The notes under the pieces were generated by a model, which ran no database searches, was not told the DNA's origin, and saw only the letters and a list, made by a program, of their open reading frames with translations. 64,000 bases of DNA from assembly GCF_026151205.1 (NCBI RefSeq), contig NC_087084.1:12117453-12181452 (forward strand), read 5' to 3'. The position numbers were made by a program, and so were the translations under genes. The stretch comes from Bolinopsis microptera. Taxonomy: Eukaryota > Ctenophora > Tentaculata > Lobata > Bolinopsidae. Positions within the stretch are counted from its first letter, which is position 1. Every line of letters begins with the position of its first letter. This document shows positions 46,079 to 57,447 of this stretch, one piece after another.

Positions 46079-49000
46079 CTGAGGAAATTACAATGATTTA
46101 ATAATTACAATCTCTCACCCAGTACAGATGTTATCTTATAGTTATAAAATATATATCAAACAAATATCTCAAGTCTTCGAATCGAGGAAATTTTAACGAA
46201 TGATAATTGCAGTATGCAATAATATTTTGTAAGTTGATATTTGATAACGATGATGTCATATTCTCAAACTGAGTTCATGAGTCTAGATTTAGGGAAAAGC
46301 GATCTCCTCTTTTAGTACAGTTCCTGCATCATATTTCTCTTATCGTTGTTTTGTTATGAGGAATGTTGGCATCCTGCCCAGTTTATTAAGGAATGTTGGC
46401 ATCTTTCCCAGTTTATTAACCGGTTAGCACAAAATGTAAACGGATTCTGCCGAATTCCTTTCCTAAAAATCGCGTCCAAAAATAAAACGCTAAAATTGTG
46501 ATATTTTTACTTGCCTTGAGCTGCCTAATTGAGTGCTGATCTATCATAAGTGGCATCAATCAACTCCCCAACATTAACAACGAAAAAAGCTCGCACTATT
46601 TAAGTTACCTGACCAATCACCGAAAATAGCCATCTAGCGAGCCACAGCAATTACCTAATTACCTAATTACCTAATAGCAATTACCTAATAGCCTTACATA
46701 CCTGTACCAGCTACCACTACAACTACAACCAGCTTACAAATTAGGCGATCAAAAATAGACTAATCAGTTCGGCTGGCCACTGTTGTGTTACTAGGCTTAC
46801 AGATGATAAGATTTCACAGCGCTTTATTAACGATATCTGACAGATTTGGGTGATTATGATTGTAGCTCGGATACTTGATTAGAGATTAGAGATGTATGAT
46901 TGGGGGTCGTTATCTTTTGTAAGGGAGGCTGATTGTGAGGGGTGTTTAACTTGCTGCGTTATAATTGAAGTGAGATCTCATTTATAATTGATTGCTGCAT
47001 TGTAAATCTCTATCAGGCATCAGGCGTGTGGCCCGTGGGGATGATAATGTAACGCGCAAAATGTCTACAATGGTTGTATCTCATGCGGGCGGACGAGTAA
47101 TCTACAATTCCCAGAATAATCATTTCATTAAATGACCATATAAGGTAATGTCAAGGGAACCACACCCGGCTGGTGTCTGTCTCGGTATTTTCATGTGTGA
47201 CGTGAGAGCTGTCTAGAGGTCACGTGAGAGCCGTCTAGAGGCTGGTGCTTGGCCACGTGATCAACAGTCTCCTTTTCAGAATAACACTGCTTCTCCTTAC
47301 ACATGTAATGCTCACATAATATATATAATATTATTGTGTCGTATGTGACATGGTTTAGTACCAGTATACAAGAATACAACCGTTTTCTAGATGAGGGTGG
47401 CCGTGATAAGCGTCATGGTAGCTCTAGCTAGTAACTCTTAACTCCTTAGTAATTAAGATAGTGAGTAATAGTGGGGTGGAGATTAATGTATTGCTCGAAA
47501 ATTGGAGCACAGAAGAGAGGTCAGCAGGAGATTAGGAGAAACAGATAACACAGTTATTTGAGTCTTTACAAGTTATCGCCTCCCCGCTACGTCTCAACAC
47601 TAACCTCGCTTGAGTCAGCATCACGGAGTGTCATCTTCCTCTCTGTTCAGATTCTAGTGTAGAAGATGATAAGGCACCTACTATAGTTCAGTAGAAACTA
47701 TTCTGTGAAACTGTCTGGTAAACGGTCAACCCTCTGTAAATCTTATCCGTGATATATTATACTTTCATCTTACTATCTTTCATGAGCTACAGAGAAAAAT
47801 TCGTTAAAACCGGTGATCATAAACTTGGGGTTATACATACTTTGACAGTAAAGAAGAAGGAATTACAAATTTGCAAATTATGGTTAAAATATACAAATAT
47901 GCGAATTAAAGTTCACGTGTTTATAAGGGGCACATGGCTGATGTATCAAAAAACGCTCTTTATTAAGGGCTCTTGTATAACAAATGTTTTAATAGCACAA
48001 ATTTCGCTACAATTAGAAAAATCTAAACACAAGACTGACCAGAAAACAGCAAATCGCACGTAGAAACTACGACTAATCTACCATTTTGTGGTTCAACATT
48101 TCTCAACTACAATATAAACGAATTGTTTGCTCTCCACTCTCTCGAGTATTCAGCATGTCAGCAAGCTGCACTGATCCTCTGCTTGACACTCTCACAGTAA
48201 GTTCCCAGGAACTATGAAACTATCAGATGTTGTTGGAGTGGAGGGGCGCAGAAATGTGTTTGTGTAAAAATGCTAAATCTGCATATAACTATATAATATA
48301 TCACATTGTGGCAGATAAATTGTACGGAAATGTGGGCATAGAGGAAGCAAAAGGTGTAACATAATATTATACAGAGTTGTGGAAAATGAATACATTTTAC
48401 TAAAGAAGAGGAAAGGAGGAAGATTATATAATATGAGAAAATGCTCGGTGTCGGACAGCAAAATATTACTCGTAGTCAACTTTCCCTTCAAAATTTTGTA
48501 TGAAATATCAACATCGGGTCCGCCAAATTCTGTCCTCAATGGTATGCCTGGTAAGTGGTATACACTCATGTAAATGAATTGTAATACCATACACAATGGG
48601 ATCGCACCGCTCTAAGATAAAACAGATTAGAAAACACCCTCATATCTTACACACCTACGTCTATATGTTACTGTAACTCTATTATCTGTATAAATATTCC
48701 TATTGTTCGTACTGGGTGCCTTTCTCTGGGTGTAAACTATCAGATCAAACACAACACGTACTGGGTGCGTTTCTCTGGGTGTACACTATCAGATCAAACA
48801 CTACTGGGTAAATACATCTCATGGAGATGTAGGTATAATATAATATAATAATACAAATCAGTAATGATATAATTAGTATTATATTTTATTAATAAAATAA
48901 TATTTGATAGCTCTTACACTACTGGGTGAACAAATAAAATCAAAAAATAATGATACAATATATTAAGATCATCAAAAATGTTCATACAAATATTTAATAA

Positions 49001-50916
49001 TTTAAATTATTACTTCATAAAGTTAATTTTAATGCCCATTTTATAAAGACGTGGATATAATAGCTCTAATTGTGAATATAACGGTAGAACGATACAACAC
49101 AATAACGATCATAATACTACGAAATAACGAATACTACAGAAAAAGTACAAGAATACCAAGAATAAGACACCGTCTAGCTACAAGGAAATAGAAATGCCCC
49201 TATCACACATTATACTGGCACTGATATTACACTTATAGTCTACTCAAGGTTAATAATAATATAACGTTAGATCACCGGTAGGTATATCATTACATAGCGG
49301 TTTTATATCGACTGGTTACTGATTTCCTTTTTGACGGCTGTGAGTGAGCCCAGTACTTTAATTTATATACTTTTTCTTTTCTTTTCAGCTGATATATTTC
49401 AGTTTGCATCAACTCGTTTAACAATTCCGCTGTAATTCAGATATTTGCGTCTAATTGGTCAACTCAGGTTTTGTTATTGGTGTTTTACCTTTGCATAGAA
49501 ACATTAAGCACGTTCCCATAGAGATTATTTCTCATTAAGATTGTGGTAATGTTTTAAGCAGCCCTGATACTCTATCTCAGCGTCTCTCTTACTTTTACAA
49601 AATACAAACTAACGACTGTAAATTTAATACTTACGTACAGTAGGCAAAATAGTACGTACTGTATGTCGCTGGATCATGTCGAGTCTTCTAATTCGGATGT
49701 GGTGGTTAATTTTAGAGTGGTTAATTAATTAATATTAGAATATTACTGTCGCTGATATAATAATTGTACAAAGCTGAGATGTTAACAAAATCAGATTAAT
49801 TTGGAGTAGAATTATAACCCTCTTGATATTTATCTAGAGAGCTACAGTGGAATTTCTCATAGAAATTATAGAGCGTTTCTAAGTTAAATTACAGTATTTT
49901 CTGAATTTGGAATAAATATTTTATTATTACGCTAATGACCTGTTCCCACGCTTCCCAGGTTACAAATATTTGTTTCTTGGCTTCCTGCCATAATTTGTAC
50001 CAAGAGTTATAAGTCATCGTAATACTATGACAATAGTAAGAATACATTGTAACTATTCCCAAAATATTTAACAAAAAAGTCTGAAGAGAAATTCTTTACT
50101 TCTTGGAAAGGTTTCCTTAAGGCTTGTTCACTGTAAGTGTATACAGGGTATACATTTACAATGTTAATATGTTAAGAGTAGATATTCTATAAATACATAA
50201 ATGAGTTCAAGTTATTGTAATACTCGTTTCCTAGCAACCAAAATAGTACTTTTTGTCACATGCCATCGAGTCAATAAGAGGAGTGGAAGTGGACCTACCA
50301 GATGTTTGTTCAATCACCCACAGGAAATCATGTTAGAGATTTTTTTAATTATAGGGTATTACCTAATAGGACTCGTTTATCGACTATTATCAATTGTACA
50401 TTACAGTTGGTATTCTTCCAGGATATTATTGTATTGAAGTATTATTGAGCCAAGATACTTCAATAAAATTGTTGGACACTAGATGGCGCAGCTTTGAAGA
50501 GTCAGATAGTACATATAATATGTACTATCAACTTATCAAGATGTTATCTTGCCTTATAGAAGATTCTAAAAAGGAATAATTGTTGATGAGAGAATAGAGA
50601 AATGGGTTAAAAACATTGAGCACCGACATTGAGTTATCTTGGATAGACAGAAATCATCACGTACAAGTACACTGTACTTACTGTAAAGGAGCCCTCATGC
50701 AGCAATCAAAACCCACTTTGCTCTTGAATCGACGTACTTTTAACGTTCAAGATTCCAAATCACCCTACAAGACAATGCTTCCCTGACGAGTTATTAAAAA
50801 CTGTTTTGGTCACGTGACATACAACCACAGCTGCACTCTCAATACACTGGACCAAGTACAGTTCTTTGTAATTGAAGTGTGATCACGAGGTGTTCACGTG
50901 GTTAATAGGCCGTGGT
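46079..50916. other. Spacer or intron without a supported gene
   Basis: Only short ORFs without protein-like composition. It contains TACCTAAT repeats (46650-46690), a duplicated segment TCACGTGAGAGCYGTCTAGA (about 47217-47242) and a duplicated TACTGGGTGCGTTTCTCTGG block (about 48709-48800). Upstream exons of the minus-strand tail-anchored protein gene may lie in the first part. Confidence 0.55.
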
Positions 50917-51378
50917 ATGTAGTAGTAGTAGTAGTAGTAAACCCGCGATGGGGTGGCATGTGCCTCAATAAAAATATTACAATCATTTATTATTATATCA
51001 ATTTATCGTTAAATATTTCAAAAATATCAATAACGTATGGTTGATCCTTCACACTTGGTAAAATATATAAAAATAAAGTTAATCTACACTAAAGAATAAA
51101 TAATCTATATTATATAAATCAACAATATTAACTCCCCATCTTCTTGTAGTCATTTATCAAAGCGGTAGAAATCCAAGTAATTTTAGTACGCGGTGCGCAA
51201 GGAATTTCGTTTTAAAATATGTGTAGGCAAGATAAGCCTAAGTGTGGCAGTGAAAATTGAAAATAAGTTGCAGAATAAATTGCAGTGACTGACTGTCAAA
51301 TGCATTATCGCAGTTCATTTATTTGACTGCACTAACGTTTAGGATTCTTACAGCTGTTATATTTTGCTAATATTTTGT

Positions 51379-54300
51379 TTAAAAGTTGTAAAGGACAAAG
51401 TTCTTGTCCGTCCACGAAAGGTTTTCTAGGTCAAGTTTTTGTTTGTCCTGTAAGTAACGTACAATGTTGTCCTTGTATGAATTAATAAACTTATCTTGTA
51501 ACTTAGGTACGTTGAAGGGAAGGATTTTATTTATTTCGTTTATCGTGTTGTTATATAATCGTGGTCCTACGTTAGAGATGCTATAATCGGTGATCCGTAA
51601 TCTGTTGAACTTAATTTCAAAATACTTTGGATTTCTCCTTTCCGTTTGTCTAAGCGGTGATTTTTCAAATATACTACAGATACTCGATGGTGCTACTCCC
51701 ATATAAACCTTGTGCATCAAAGTTAGACAGCTTTTAGCAATGAGATTAGGAAGAGCTAAAATTCCTATTTTGTTGAAGATGGATTTTGTGTGAGATGGTA
51801 GTTTACGTTTTTCTTTGTCGTAAAAATAGTTATGATATTCTGAATCAGTGGCGCGAATAGCTTTCTTTTGAGCAGAGAATAAAGACTGAATGGAATTTAA
51901 AGATTTAGTACCCCAAACAGTAGCGCAGTAATACAGGTGAGATTGAATTAAACTATTGTATAGCATTTTTTGAGCTTTATTCGGAATGGAACTTTTAAGT
52001 TTCATCATTACGCCTGCATTTCTGGATATTTTAGTCTTTAACTGTTTAATGTGCTGGCTCCAGCTAAGTTTTGAGTCAATAATGACACCTAAAAATCGTT
52101 CATGTTCACTTTTCACTAGTCGCTGTCCTTCTATACTAATATTTATATCCTCTGGTAATCTGTTAGTGAATATCATGTATTTAGTTTTTCCTACATTAAG
52201 TTTAAGACCGTTGTTTTTAACCCATGTCTGTACAGTATTTAAAACTCTGTTTGCACGCATGTTCAGTTCAGTGTACGTGTCGGCAGAAACGATGATGTTT
52301 GCATCATCAGCGAAGAAAATATAATGGGCTATATCGCTTACATTTGCAAGGTCGTTTATGTAAATAATGAACAATATAGGACCAAGAATGGACCCTTGAG
52401 GAACTCCATGTTCCAATCCCATTTTTTCTGAACTGCAACCGTTGACGTGAACATACTGTTTCCGGTTAGTTAGATAAGACTCAAACCAGGATAAGCTAAG
52501 GCCTCTTACACCATAGTGCTCCAGCTTATGTAGCAGTATCTCACTGTCTACTAGGTCAAACGCCTTGGAGAAGTCAAGAAGCAGTAATGCTGACACTTGC
52601 TTCCTTTCTAGAGCTTTATGTAAGTTAAACTGAGCTTCAAGCAACGCATGTTCACAACTGTGACCCGATCTAAAACCAAATTGCGACGCATATAGAATAT
52701 TACGTGATTTTAGGTGCTTTACTAAACGTGCATGCATTATTTTTTCGAATATCTTTGAGAAGCAGGACAAAAGTGAGATTGGTCTGTAGTTTGTAATTTC
52801 GCTGCGCGATCCTCCTTTATGGAGTGGGATAACCTTAGCAAGTTTGAGCTTTTCGGGGAATACTCCTTCGTGAAGGGAGTGTGAGATCAGGTGATTAACT
52901 ACTGGAGACAGCACATTGCAAACCTTTTTAAGAGGCTGTATATTCATATCTGAAGTCGATTTGTTCTTAAGATCATGTATGATTTCAGCAATTTCGGAGG
53001 GCGAGGAGTCCTCCAGCTCCATATCAAAATCACATCGACTAGATTGGGGAAGAGAATGTCCTACTGATCCTGCACCGCGAACCAGATTGTTTTCGCTCTT
53101 TAGGTTCTCAGCTATATTAGTAAAATAATCATTAAAACTGTCAGCTATATCTTGTGAGTCGGTTATAACTCTATTTTTATAGTTAATCTTACTTATTTTT
53201 ATTTTTTCTTTTGATTTCTTGTTTAATATTTGATTAATCATTTGCCATTGTAATTTGCTATTGCTCGCATGCTTTTTAAAATATGATGCGTAATACTTCT
53301 TTTTCGCAATATCTACTTGTTTTTCAACAAACTTTTTCATATGCTTATAAGTTTTTTCATTTTTTTCAGTAGGCTCTTTAACAAAGGATTTATATAGTTG
53401 GTTCTTTCGATTGCATGCACATTGAAGCCAATCTAATATCCACGGTTTAGAGTTTTTTCTGTGGTTTGATTTTTTCTTTTTAACTGGAAAACACTCATTA
53501 TAGACTTCTTCATATTTAGTGTGAAAAGCTTCAAATTTTGTATTTGTCCCGTCAACGTTGTGTAAAAAATTCCAATCAATAGACGCTATTTTCTCCTCAA
53601 AACGAGCGATTTTCTCTTCATTTATTACTCGGTTTGATGATTCACAAGTTTCATTTTTCAATTTATTTCCTATTCTATTAGTGTCGAGAAGTATGCCGGT
53701 AAATGTGGCAAGGTGATCAGATAGCGATTCAGTTATAATGCCTGACTTTGTTATAGCATGGCATTGGTTTACGAAAATGTGATCAATAAGTGTAGCACTG
53801 TGACAAGTAATACGAGTTGGTCGTGATATCGTTGGTGCGAATCCATACTCTGCAAAAATATCAACATATTTAGTAGTATGGTCATTTACGCCGTATTCTA
53901 ATAGATTAATATTGGTATCACCTAGAAATAATACGTTTTTGTTGCTATGTCGCGCCAAATCTTTTAGGGTGTTTTCCAATTTTTCTAAGTAACTGGGGAC
54001 ATTACCACTGGGAGACCGATACATATTGCATAGTATGATGTTTTTGTGGCCATTTTGAGCTATCTCTATTAACTGAAATTCGCCAACGTTTGGATCATCT
54101 CTATAAGATAATTCAGATCGTGCAGTGACATCAGATAATTCACAGAGATTCTTGTTTACATAGGTTACTAGACCACCGCCCTTACCAGAGTCCCTTGCGG
54201 GAGCCTGAATAAAGGGGGGATGAAAGCCTTCTAACTCTAATTCTTTTCCTTGAAAAGCCATATTTACAACCGTGCAGTTTGTTTCGTTGAAACACAGAAC

Positions 54301-55047
54301 ATCAAATTTTAGGTGCTGTTCAATTTCATCACGTATATTAGAGATTGCTTTGCTCAAAGATCGAATATTAAGAGATTGTACTTTAAATTCATAAGGCCTA
54401 CTCGTGTTGATTTGCCGTGGTTCGTAGTATTTACAGCTATTTAGTACATCTGAGCAGTTATCCCACGGATTAAAGTTTAAGTCATTGTTTTCTTCAAAAG
54501 TATTACCTATATAATTAGAGTCATGGTTTCTATGGTATGGGTTAAATTTTGCGCTATTCTCGTAATTACCGTGTACGGTGTATAATTGTCTAGGTGATAC
54601 CTCGAAACCAGGAAACAATTCACGTGTGCAGCTTTTGCATCCTAACTCGCCCGCTGAGCATTTATTGTGCGAATAAGCGTCGCATATCCAGCAAACCGCC
54701 ATTTTTGATTTGTTTCCTAGCTTTTTACAAGTTTTGCAACTCACCCTGGCAAAACTTACTTTAGATTTAGCTTTTGTTTCTGTACTACAGGGTATGTAAG
54801 TGTTACACGAATTTTCATTAGTTAGAGTGGTAATATCAGTATTAGTAAACGGAAATATGTCAGTAGTACATGCCAAACAATACCAGTTTATGAGACTATT
54901 GTCTAATTTCATTCGATTTACGTCATTTGGTTCAAGATTAGCACATTTCCGATGAAAAATACCGTTACAAAGGCTGCATTTTAGCGGATCTTTACGTTCT
55001 AAACATTTTTTAGAACATAATCTACATCTACAAGACTCTTTGCACAT
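51379..55047 (-). CDS. LINE ORF2: PHD-like fingers, APE endonuclease, reverse transcriptase, 1222 aa
   Basis: This protein nicks target DNA and primes reverse transcription of the element RNA. Two Cys4-His-Cys3 PHD-like fingers lie at residues 6-60 (CRLCSKKC, CSLCNGIFHRKC, CLAC) and 104-140 (CKTC, CWICDAYSHNKC, CKSC). The endonuclease spans about 222-455 with Asn/Glu at LNIRS and FNET (Glu 255), GDTN (Asp 377), IDH (422-423) and SDH (443-445), so the catalytic set is complete. The reverse transcriptase spans about 730-1000 with LLDFSKAFD (Asp 825), GVPQGSILGP (881-890) and FADD (Asp 914-915). The start Met at 55047 is followed directly by the first finger. An unbroken frame with all catalytic residues suggests recent activity. 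Confidence 0.97.
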   Translation of the reverse strand: MCKESCRCRLCSKKCLERKDPLKCSLCNGIFHRKCANLEPNDVNRMKLDNSLINWYCLACTTDIFPFTNTDITTLTNENSCNTYIPCSTETKAKSKVSFARVSCKTCKKLGNKSKMAVCWICDAYSHNKCSAGELGCKSCTRELFPGFEVSPRQLYTVHGNYENSAKFNPYHRNHDSNYIGNTFEENNDLNFNPWDNCSDVLNSCKYYEPRQINTSRPYEFKVQSLNIRSLSKAISNIRDEIEQHLKFDVLCFNETNCTVVNMAFQGKELELEGFHPPFIQAPARDSGKGGGLVTYVNKNLCELSDVTARSELSYRDDPNVGEFQLIEIAQNGHKNIILCNMYRSPSGNVPSYLEKLENTLKDLARHSNKNVLFLGDTNINLLEYGVNDHTTKYVDIFAEYGFAPTISRPTRITCHSATLIDHIFVNQCHAITKSGIITESLSDHLATFTGILLDTNRIGNKLKNETCESSNRVINEEKIARFEEKIASIDWNFLHNVDGTNTKFEAFHTKYEEVYNECFPVKKKKSNHRKNSKPWILDWLQCACNRKNQLYKSFVKEPTEKNEKTYKHMKKFVEKQVDIAKKKYYASYFKKHASNSKLQWQMINQILNKKSKEKIKISKINYKNRVITDSQDIADSFNDYFTNIAENLKSENNLVRGAGSVGHSLPQSSRCDFDMELEDSSPSEIAEIIHDLKNKSTSDMNIQPLKKVCNVLSPVVNHLISHSLHEGVFPEKLKLAKVIPLHKGGSRSEITNYRPISLLSCFSKIFEKIMHARLVKHLKSRNILYASQFGFRSGHSCEHALLEAQFNLHKALERKQVSALLLLDFSKAFDLVDSEILLHKLEHYGVRGLSLSWFESYLTNRKQYVHVNGCSSEKMGLEHGVPQGSILGPILFIIYINDLANVSDIAHYIFFADDANIIVSADTYTELNMRANRVLNTVQTWVKNNGLKLNVGKTKYMIFTNRLPEDINISIEGQRLVKSEHERFLGVIIDSKLSWSQHIKQLKTKISRNAGVMMKLKSSIPNKAQKMLYNSLIQSHLYYCATVWGTKSLNSIQSLFSAQKKAIRATDSEYHNYFYDKEKRKLPSHTKSIFNKIGILALPNLIAKSCLTLMHKVYMGVAPSSICSIFEKSPLRQTERRNPKYFEIKFNRLRITDYSISNVGPRLYNNTINEINKILPFNVPKLQDKFINSYKDNIVRYLQDKQKLDLENLSWTDKNFVLYNF

Positions 55048-55614
55048 CTTTAATTTGCAAAGTATAACTATAGATTACTGGTTATATGATATACGATAGA
55101 TTACTGATTATCAATATAAAATTAAAGATCTAAAGAGATTTATACAGGAACTGTGGGTCAAGAAAACGGGTTAAGTTTTATGTTTGACTCCTAGTTCCAA
55201 AATCAGTCAAAATCTGGTTAAATAATTGATTAAATAGTTAAAATATTTAAATATAAATACACTGAATTTACTCCAGTAATTCTACGCTTGTGTTGTGTTG
55301 AAATTAGTTCGCGGATTTATGTTGTTGTTATCTGCAATTTTGCTTATAACCGGTTCAGATAAGATAAGAAAGAGTAAAAAACCGTTTAAAATTTACTGTG
55401 ATACATTTACCATGGTCTATAAGCCATCGCAATAAAAAATAATTTATGATTTGAAAAGAAAAAAGAAGATAAGGGACTTGCTGTTTTTGAAAAATTTGAA
55501 CTTAGGTACTTTCTGTGAACGTTACTATACGTTTAGCTTTGAAAAATTAAATTTGTTCAAAATTGTGTTGTAAACGATTATGTATTCGCGACGAAAAATT
55601 TGATTTAAGAATTT

Positions 55615-57447
55615 CTACTGCATTGGCAAAAGAGATCGGAACTCATCCCTTAAAGGCCACACCTCTTCGATTACTGTCGGTCTTCGCCTGGCCAGTTCAA
55701 TGATGCAGTCCAAGAGACGCGAAACGATCCCTTTCTTGGCTGCTAAGGTTAGATGAATACCGTTCCCATTTGGATCTAGTATAGTGCACCTTTTCCTCAC
55801 CAGCTCAAAGCATATTTGATGCGAGTCAAACATCAATAGATTTTCAACCTTCGTGGTTAAAATAAATAAAGACTCGTTAAACCTACGAATTTCTGGATTT
55901 AGCCAGTGATAAGTGGTTAGTGTTATGGAGTTAAAGATGAATGTGGTGTTTGGGTATCTCTCACAATAAGTACGCAGATCATTCGCCACGACATCAAACA
56001 ACGAGTAAGAACGGTGATTATACCTGGACAAATCGTTGATGCCTGCCGAGATCACCACGTAACTCATGTGAGGGAATAGGTGCTCAAACTTGTGGAGATC
56101 AGTGATTTTGTACATTGTCTCCTTGGTGCATGGCAAGTGAGTAGGAAACAAGCTGACGGGTGTGGTTGAATGAATTGAATCCGTCAATAGCAGAACACGT
56201 TCCGTTGGAATCGGAGTCGGGTCTGTTTCTGGTCTACTAGATTGGCGGATTGGTGGTATATGCTGTGGTGTGGTGGGAGCTGAGAGTCTGCGAAAAGTTA
56301 GTGATAGTCTCTCGCCTTGTGCTGTGGGATCTGCTTTAATACCATGTTCCCAAAAGTCCTGGGAGGACCTTGACATGCAATAAGTCTGCCCGTGTTTGAG
56401 GTGTATGGATTGTGTCGTGAGAGGTCCTATTTTGCTGCGGAAGTCAATTGTTCGGGTAGCACCGAGACTGACTGTGATTATGTTACTGGGATTGACGATG
56501 CAAGCTTCGTTGTCACTGTGCATGGGAATTGAAGATTTACCGTTCTCATAACGAGTAAGAAGGCAAGTTATGTTGTCTGTGGTGAATGTTGGGTCTTCTG
56601 TGTGATGAGCGATTGAGTCTATGATTTCAAGGAGTGGGTGATTCGTGGGAATATCAAGTGGTTTGTGTACTGTTCTGCCATAACGATACTCTGTTCTACC
56701 AAAAAATGCTGTCTGTCGATGCCCTATCTTAGTGAAATGTACTCCGTGGCAAACTGTCTCCAGGTCTAAATGGTCAAAGTTTATATCACACGGTTCAACA
56801 GCACCTGGTATAGTTGGTAACGTCACCGTGTTGAGCTGTGCTGGTGGTGGCGGTGGGGTTGATGGAAGAGTTCTTCTAGAGTTGGCGGCGCTTTCATAAG
56901 CTAACATGTCCGTGATACACTGTTTCGCTGCCGCTATCGACTCTGTTAGCTGTCCAGTAATCCTCGCATGATGGCTTTCTGCTTCTTGAAGTTTCTCGGA
57001 AATGAGGGAGGTTACGGAAGTGAACTGATGCAAATTTTTAGAAATATCATCTACATTGCTAGTTAGGTGTTGCTCTAGGTGTTGCTTTAAATGTTCATAG
57101 GCATGTGCCTTTCTATCCCTAGTTAGCATCCCTACTCCTATTGTATGATCTGTAAAACCACAGATTGTTGAATGGTATTCCGATTCATGTTTAAGTTGTT
57201 CTTCTGTCAGGGTTGAGAAGAGCTCTAAACTTGTTTTAGGAGATAATAGTGCCGTCCTAAAAGTTTTATCGTACGTACCGTCTTGTTGTGGGGGTACCAG
57301 GCAGGTCTTTGAAGAGGTAGTGAGTGGGTCACTACCTGGTAGCCCCTTGTCATCTGGTGAAGGATTCGTCTCGTGAGGTGGGTGGGTGGTTGGCTGATCC
57401 AATAAGTTGAGCGCGGCGTCGACCATGGTAAATTTTCTTATCAGCAA
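55615..57447 (-). CDS. LINE ORF1: coiled coil, AlkB-like 2OG-Fe(II) oxygenase, SGNH esterase, 610 aa
   Basis: This should be the RNA-binding/chaperone ORF of the LINE. Residues about 80-185 are helical and coiled-coil-like, followed by a Pro-rich linker (194-203). Residues about 215-388 look like an AlkB domain: LLTRYENGKSSIPMHSDNE gives the iron ligands His 310 and Asp 312, VSLGATRTIDFR follows, His 368 (WEHGI) is the third ligand, and R380-x-S-x-T-x-R386 is the 2-oxoglutarate motif. AlkB enzymes remove alkyl groups from nucleic acids by oxidation; the closest pattern I know is the AlkB domain of plant flexiviruses. Residues about 416-590 are an SGNH/GDSL hydrolase: LLTDSI (Ser 424), SAGINDLS (Asn 471) and GNGIHLT (His 565), as in the esterase of CR1-like LINEs. 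Both domains keep their active-site residues. A second Met at residue 8 is an alternative start. Confidence 0.93.
   Translation of the reverse strand: MLIRKFTMVDAALNLLDQPTTHPPHETNPSPDDKGLPGSDPLTTSSKTCLVPPQQDGTYDKTFRTALLSPKTSLELFSTLTEEQLKHESEYHSTICGFTDHTIGVGMLTRDRKAHAYEHLKQHLEQHLTSNVDDISKNLHQFTSVTSLISEKLQEAESHHARITGQLTESIAAAKQCITDMLAYESAANSRRTLPSTPPPPPAQLNTVTLPTIPGAVEPCDINFDHLDLETVCHGVHFTKIGHRQTAFFGRTEYRYGRTVHKPLDIPTNHPLLEIIDSIAHHTEDPTFTTDNITCLLTRYENGKSSIPMHSDNEACIVNPSNIITVSLGATRTIDFRSKIGPLTTQSIHLKHGQTYCMSRSSQDFWEHGIKADPTAQGERLSLTFRRLSAPTTPQHIPPIRQSSRPETDPTPIPTERVLLLTDSIHSTTPVSLFPTHLPCTKETMYKITDLHKFEHLFPHMSYVVISAGINDLSRYNHRSYSLFDVVANDLRTYCERYPNTTFIFNSITLTTYHWLNPEIRRFNESLFILTTKVENLLMFDSHQICFELVRKRCTILDPNGNGIHLTLAAKKGIVSRLLDCIIELARRRPTVIEEVWPLRDEFRSLLPMQ

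Larger units (their letters stand above)
50917..57447 (-). mobile_element. Intact two-ORF LINE (CR1-like) with AlkB-esterase ORF1
   Basis: A non-LTR retrotransposon reading right to left: ORF1 (57447-55615), a 567-bp spacer, ORF2 (55047-51379), a 3' UTR of about 440 bp and a TAC-triplet tail (GTAGTA run on + at 50918-50937). Neither ORF is interrupted, so the copy is recent and possibly competent. The 5' UTR lies right of 57447 and its edge is not defined. Microsatellite-like tails instead of poly(A), PHD fingers and an esterase all point to the CR1 group. Confidence 0.93.
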
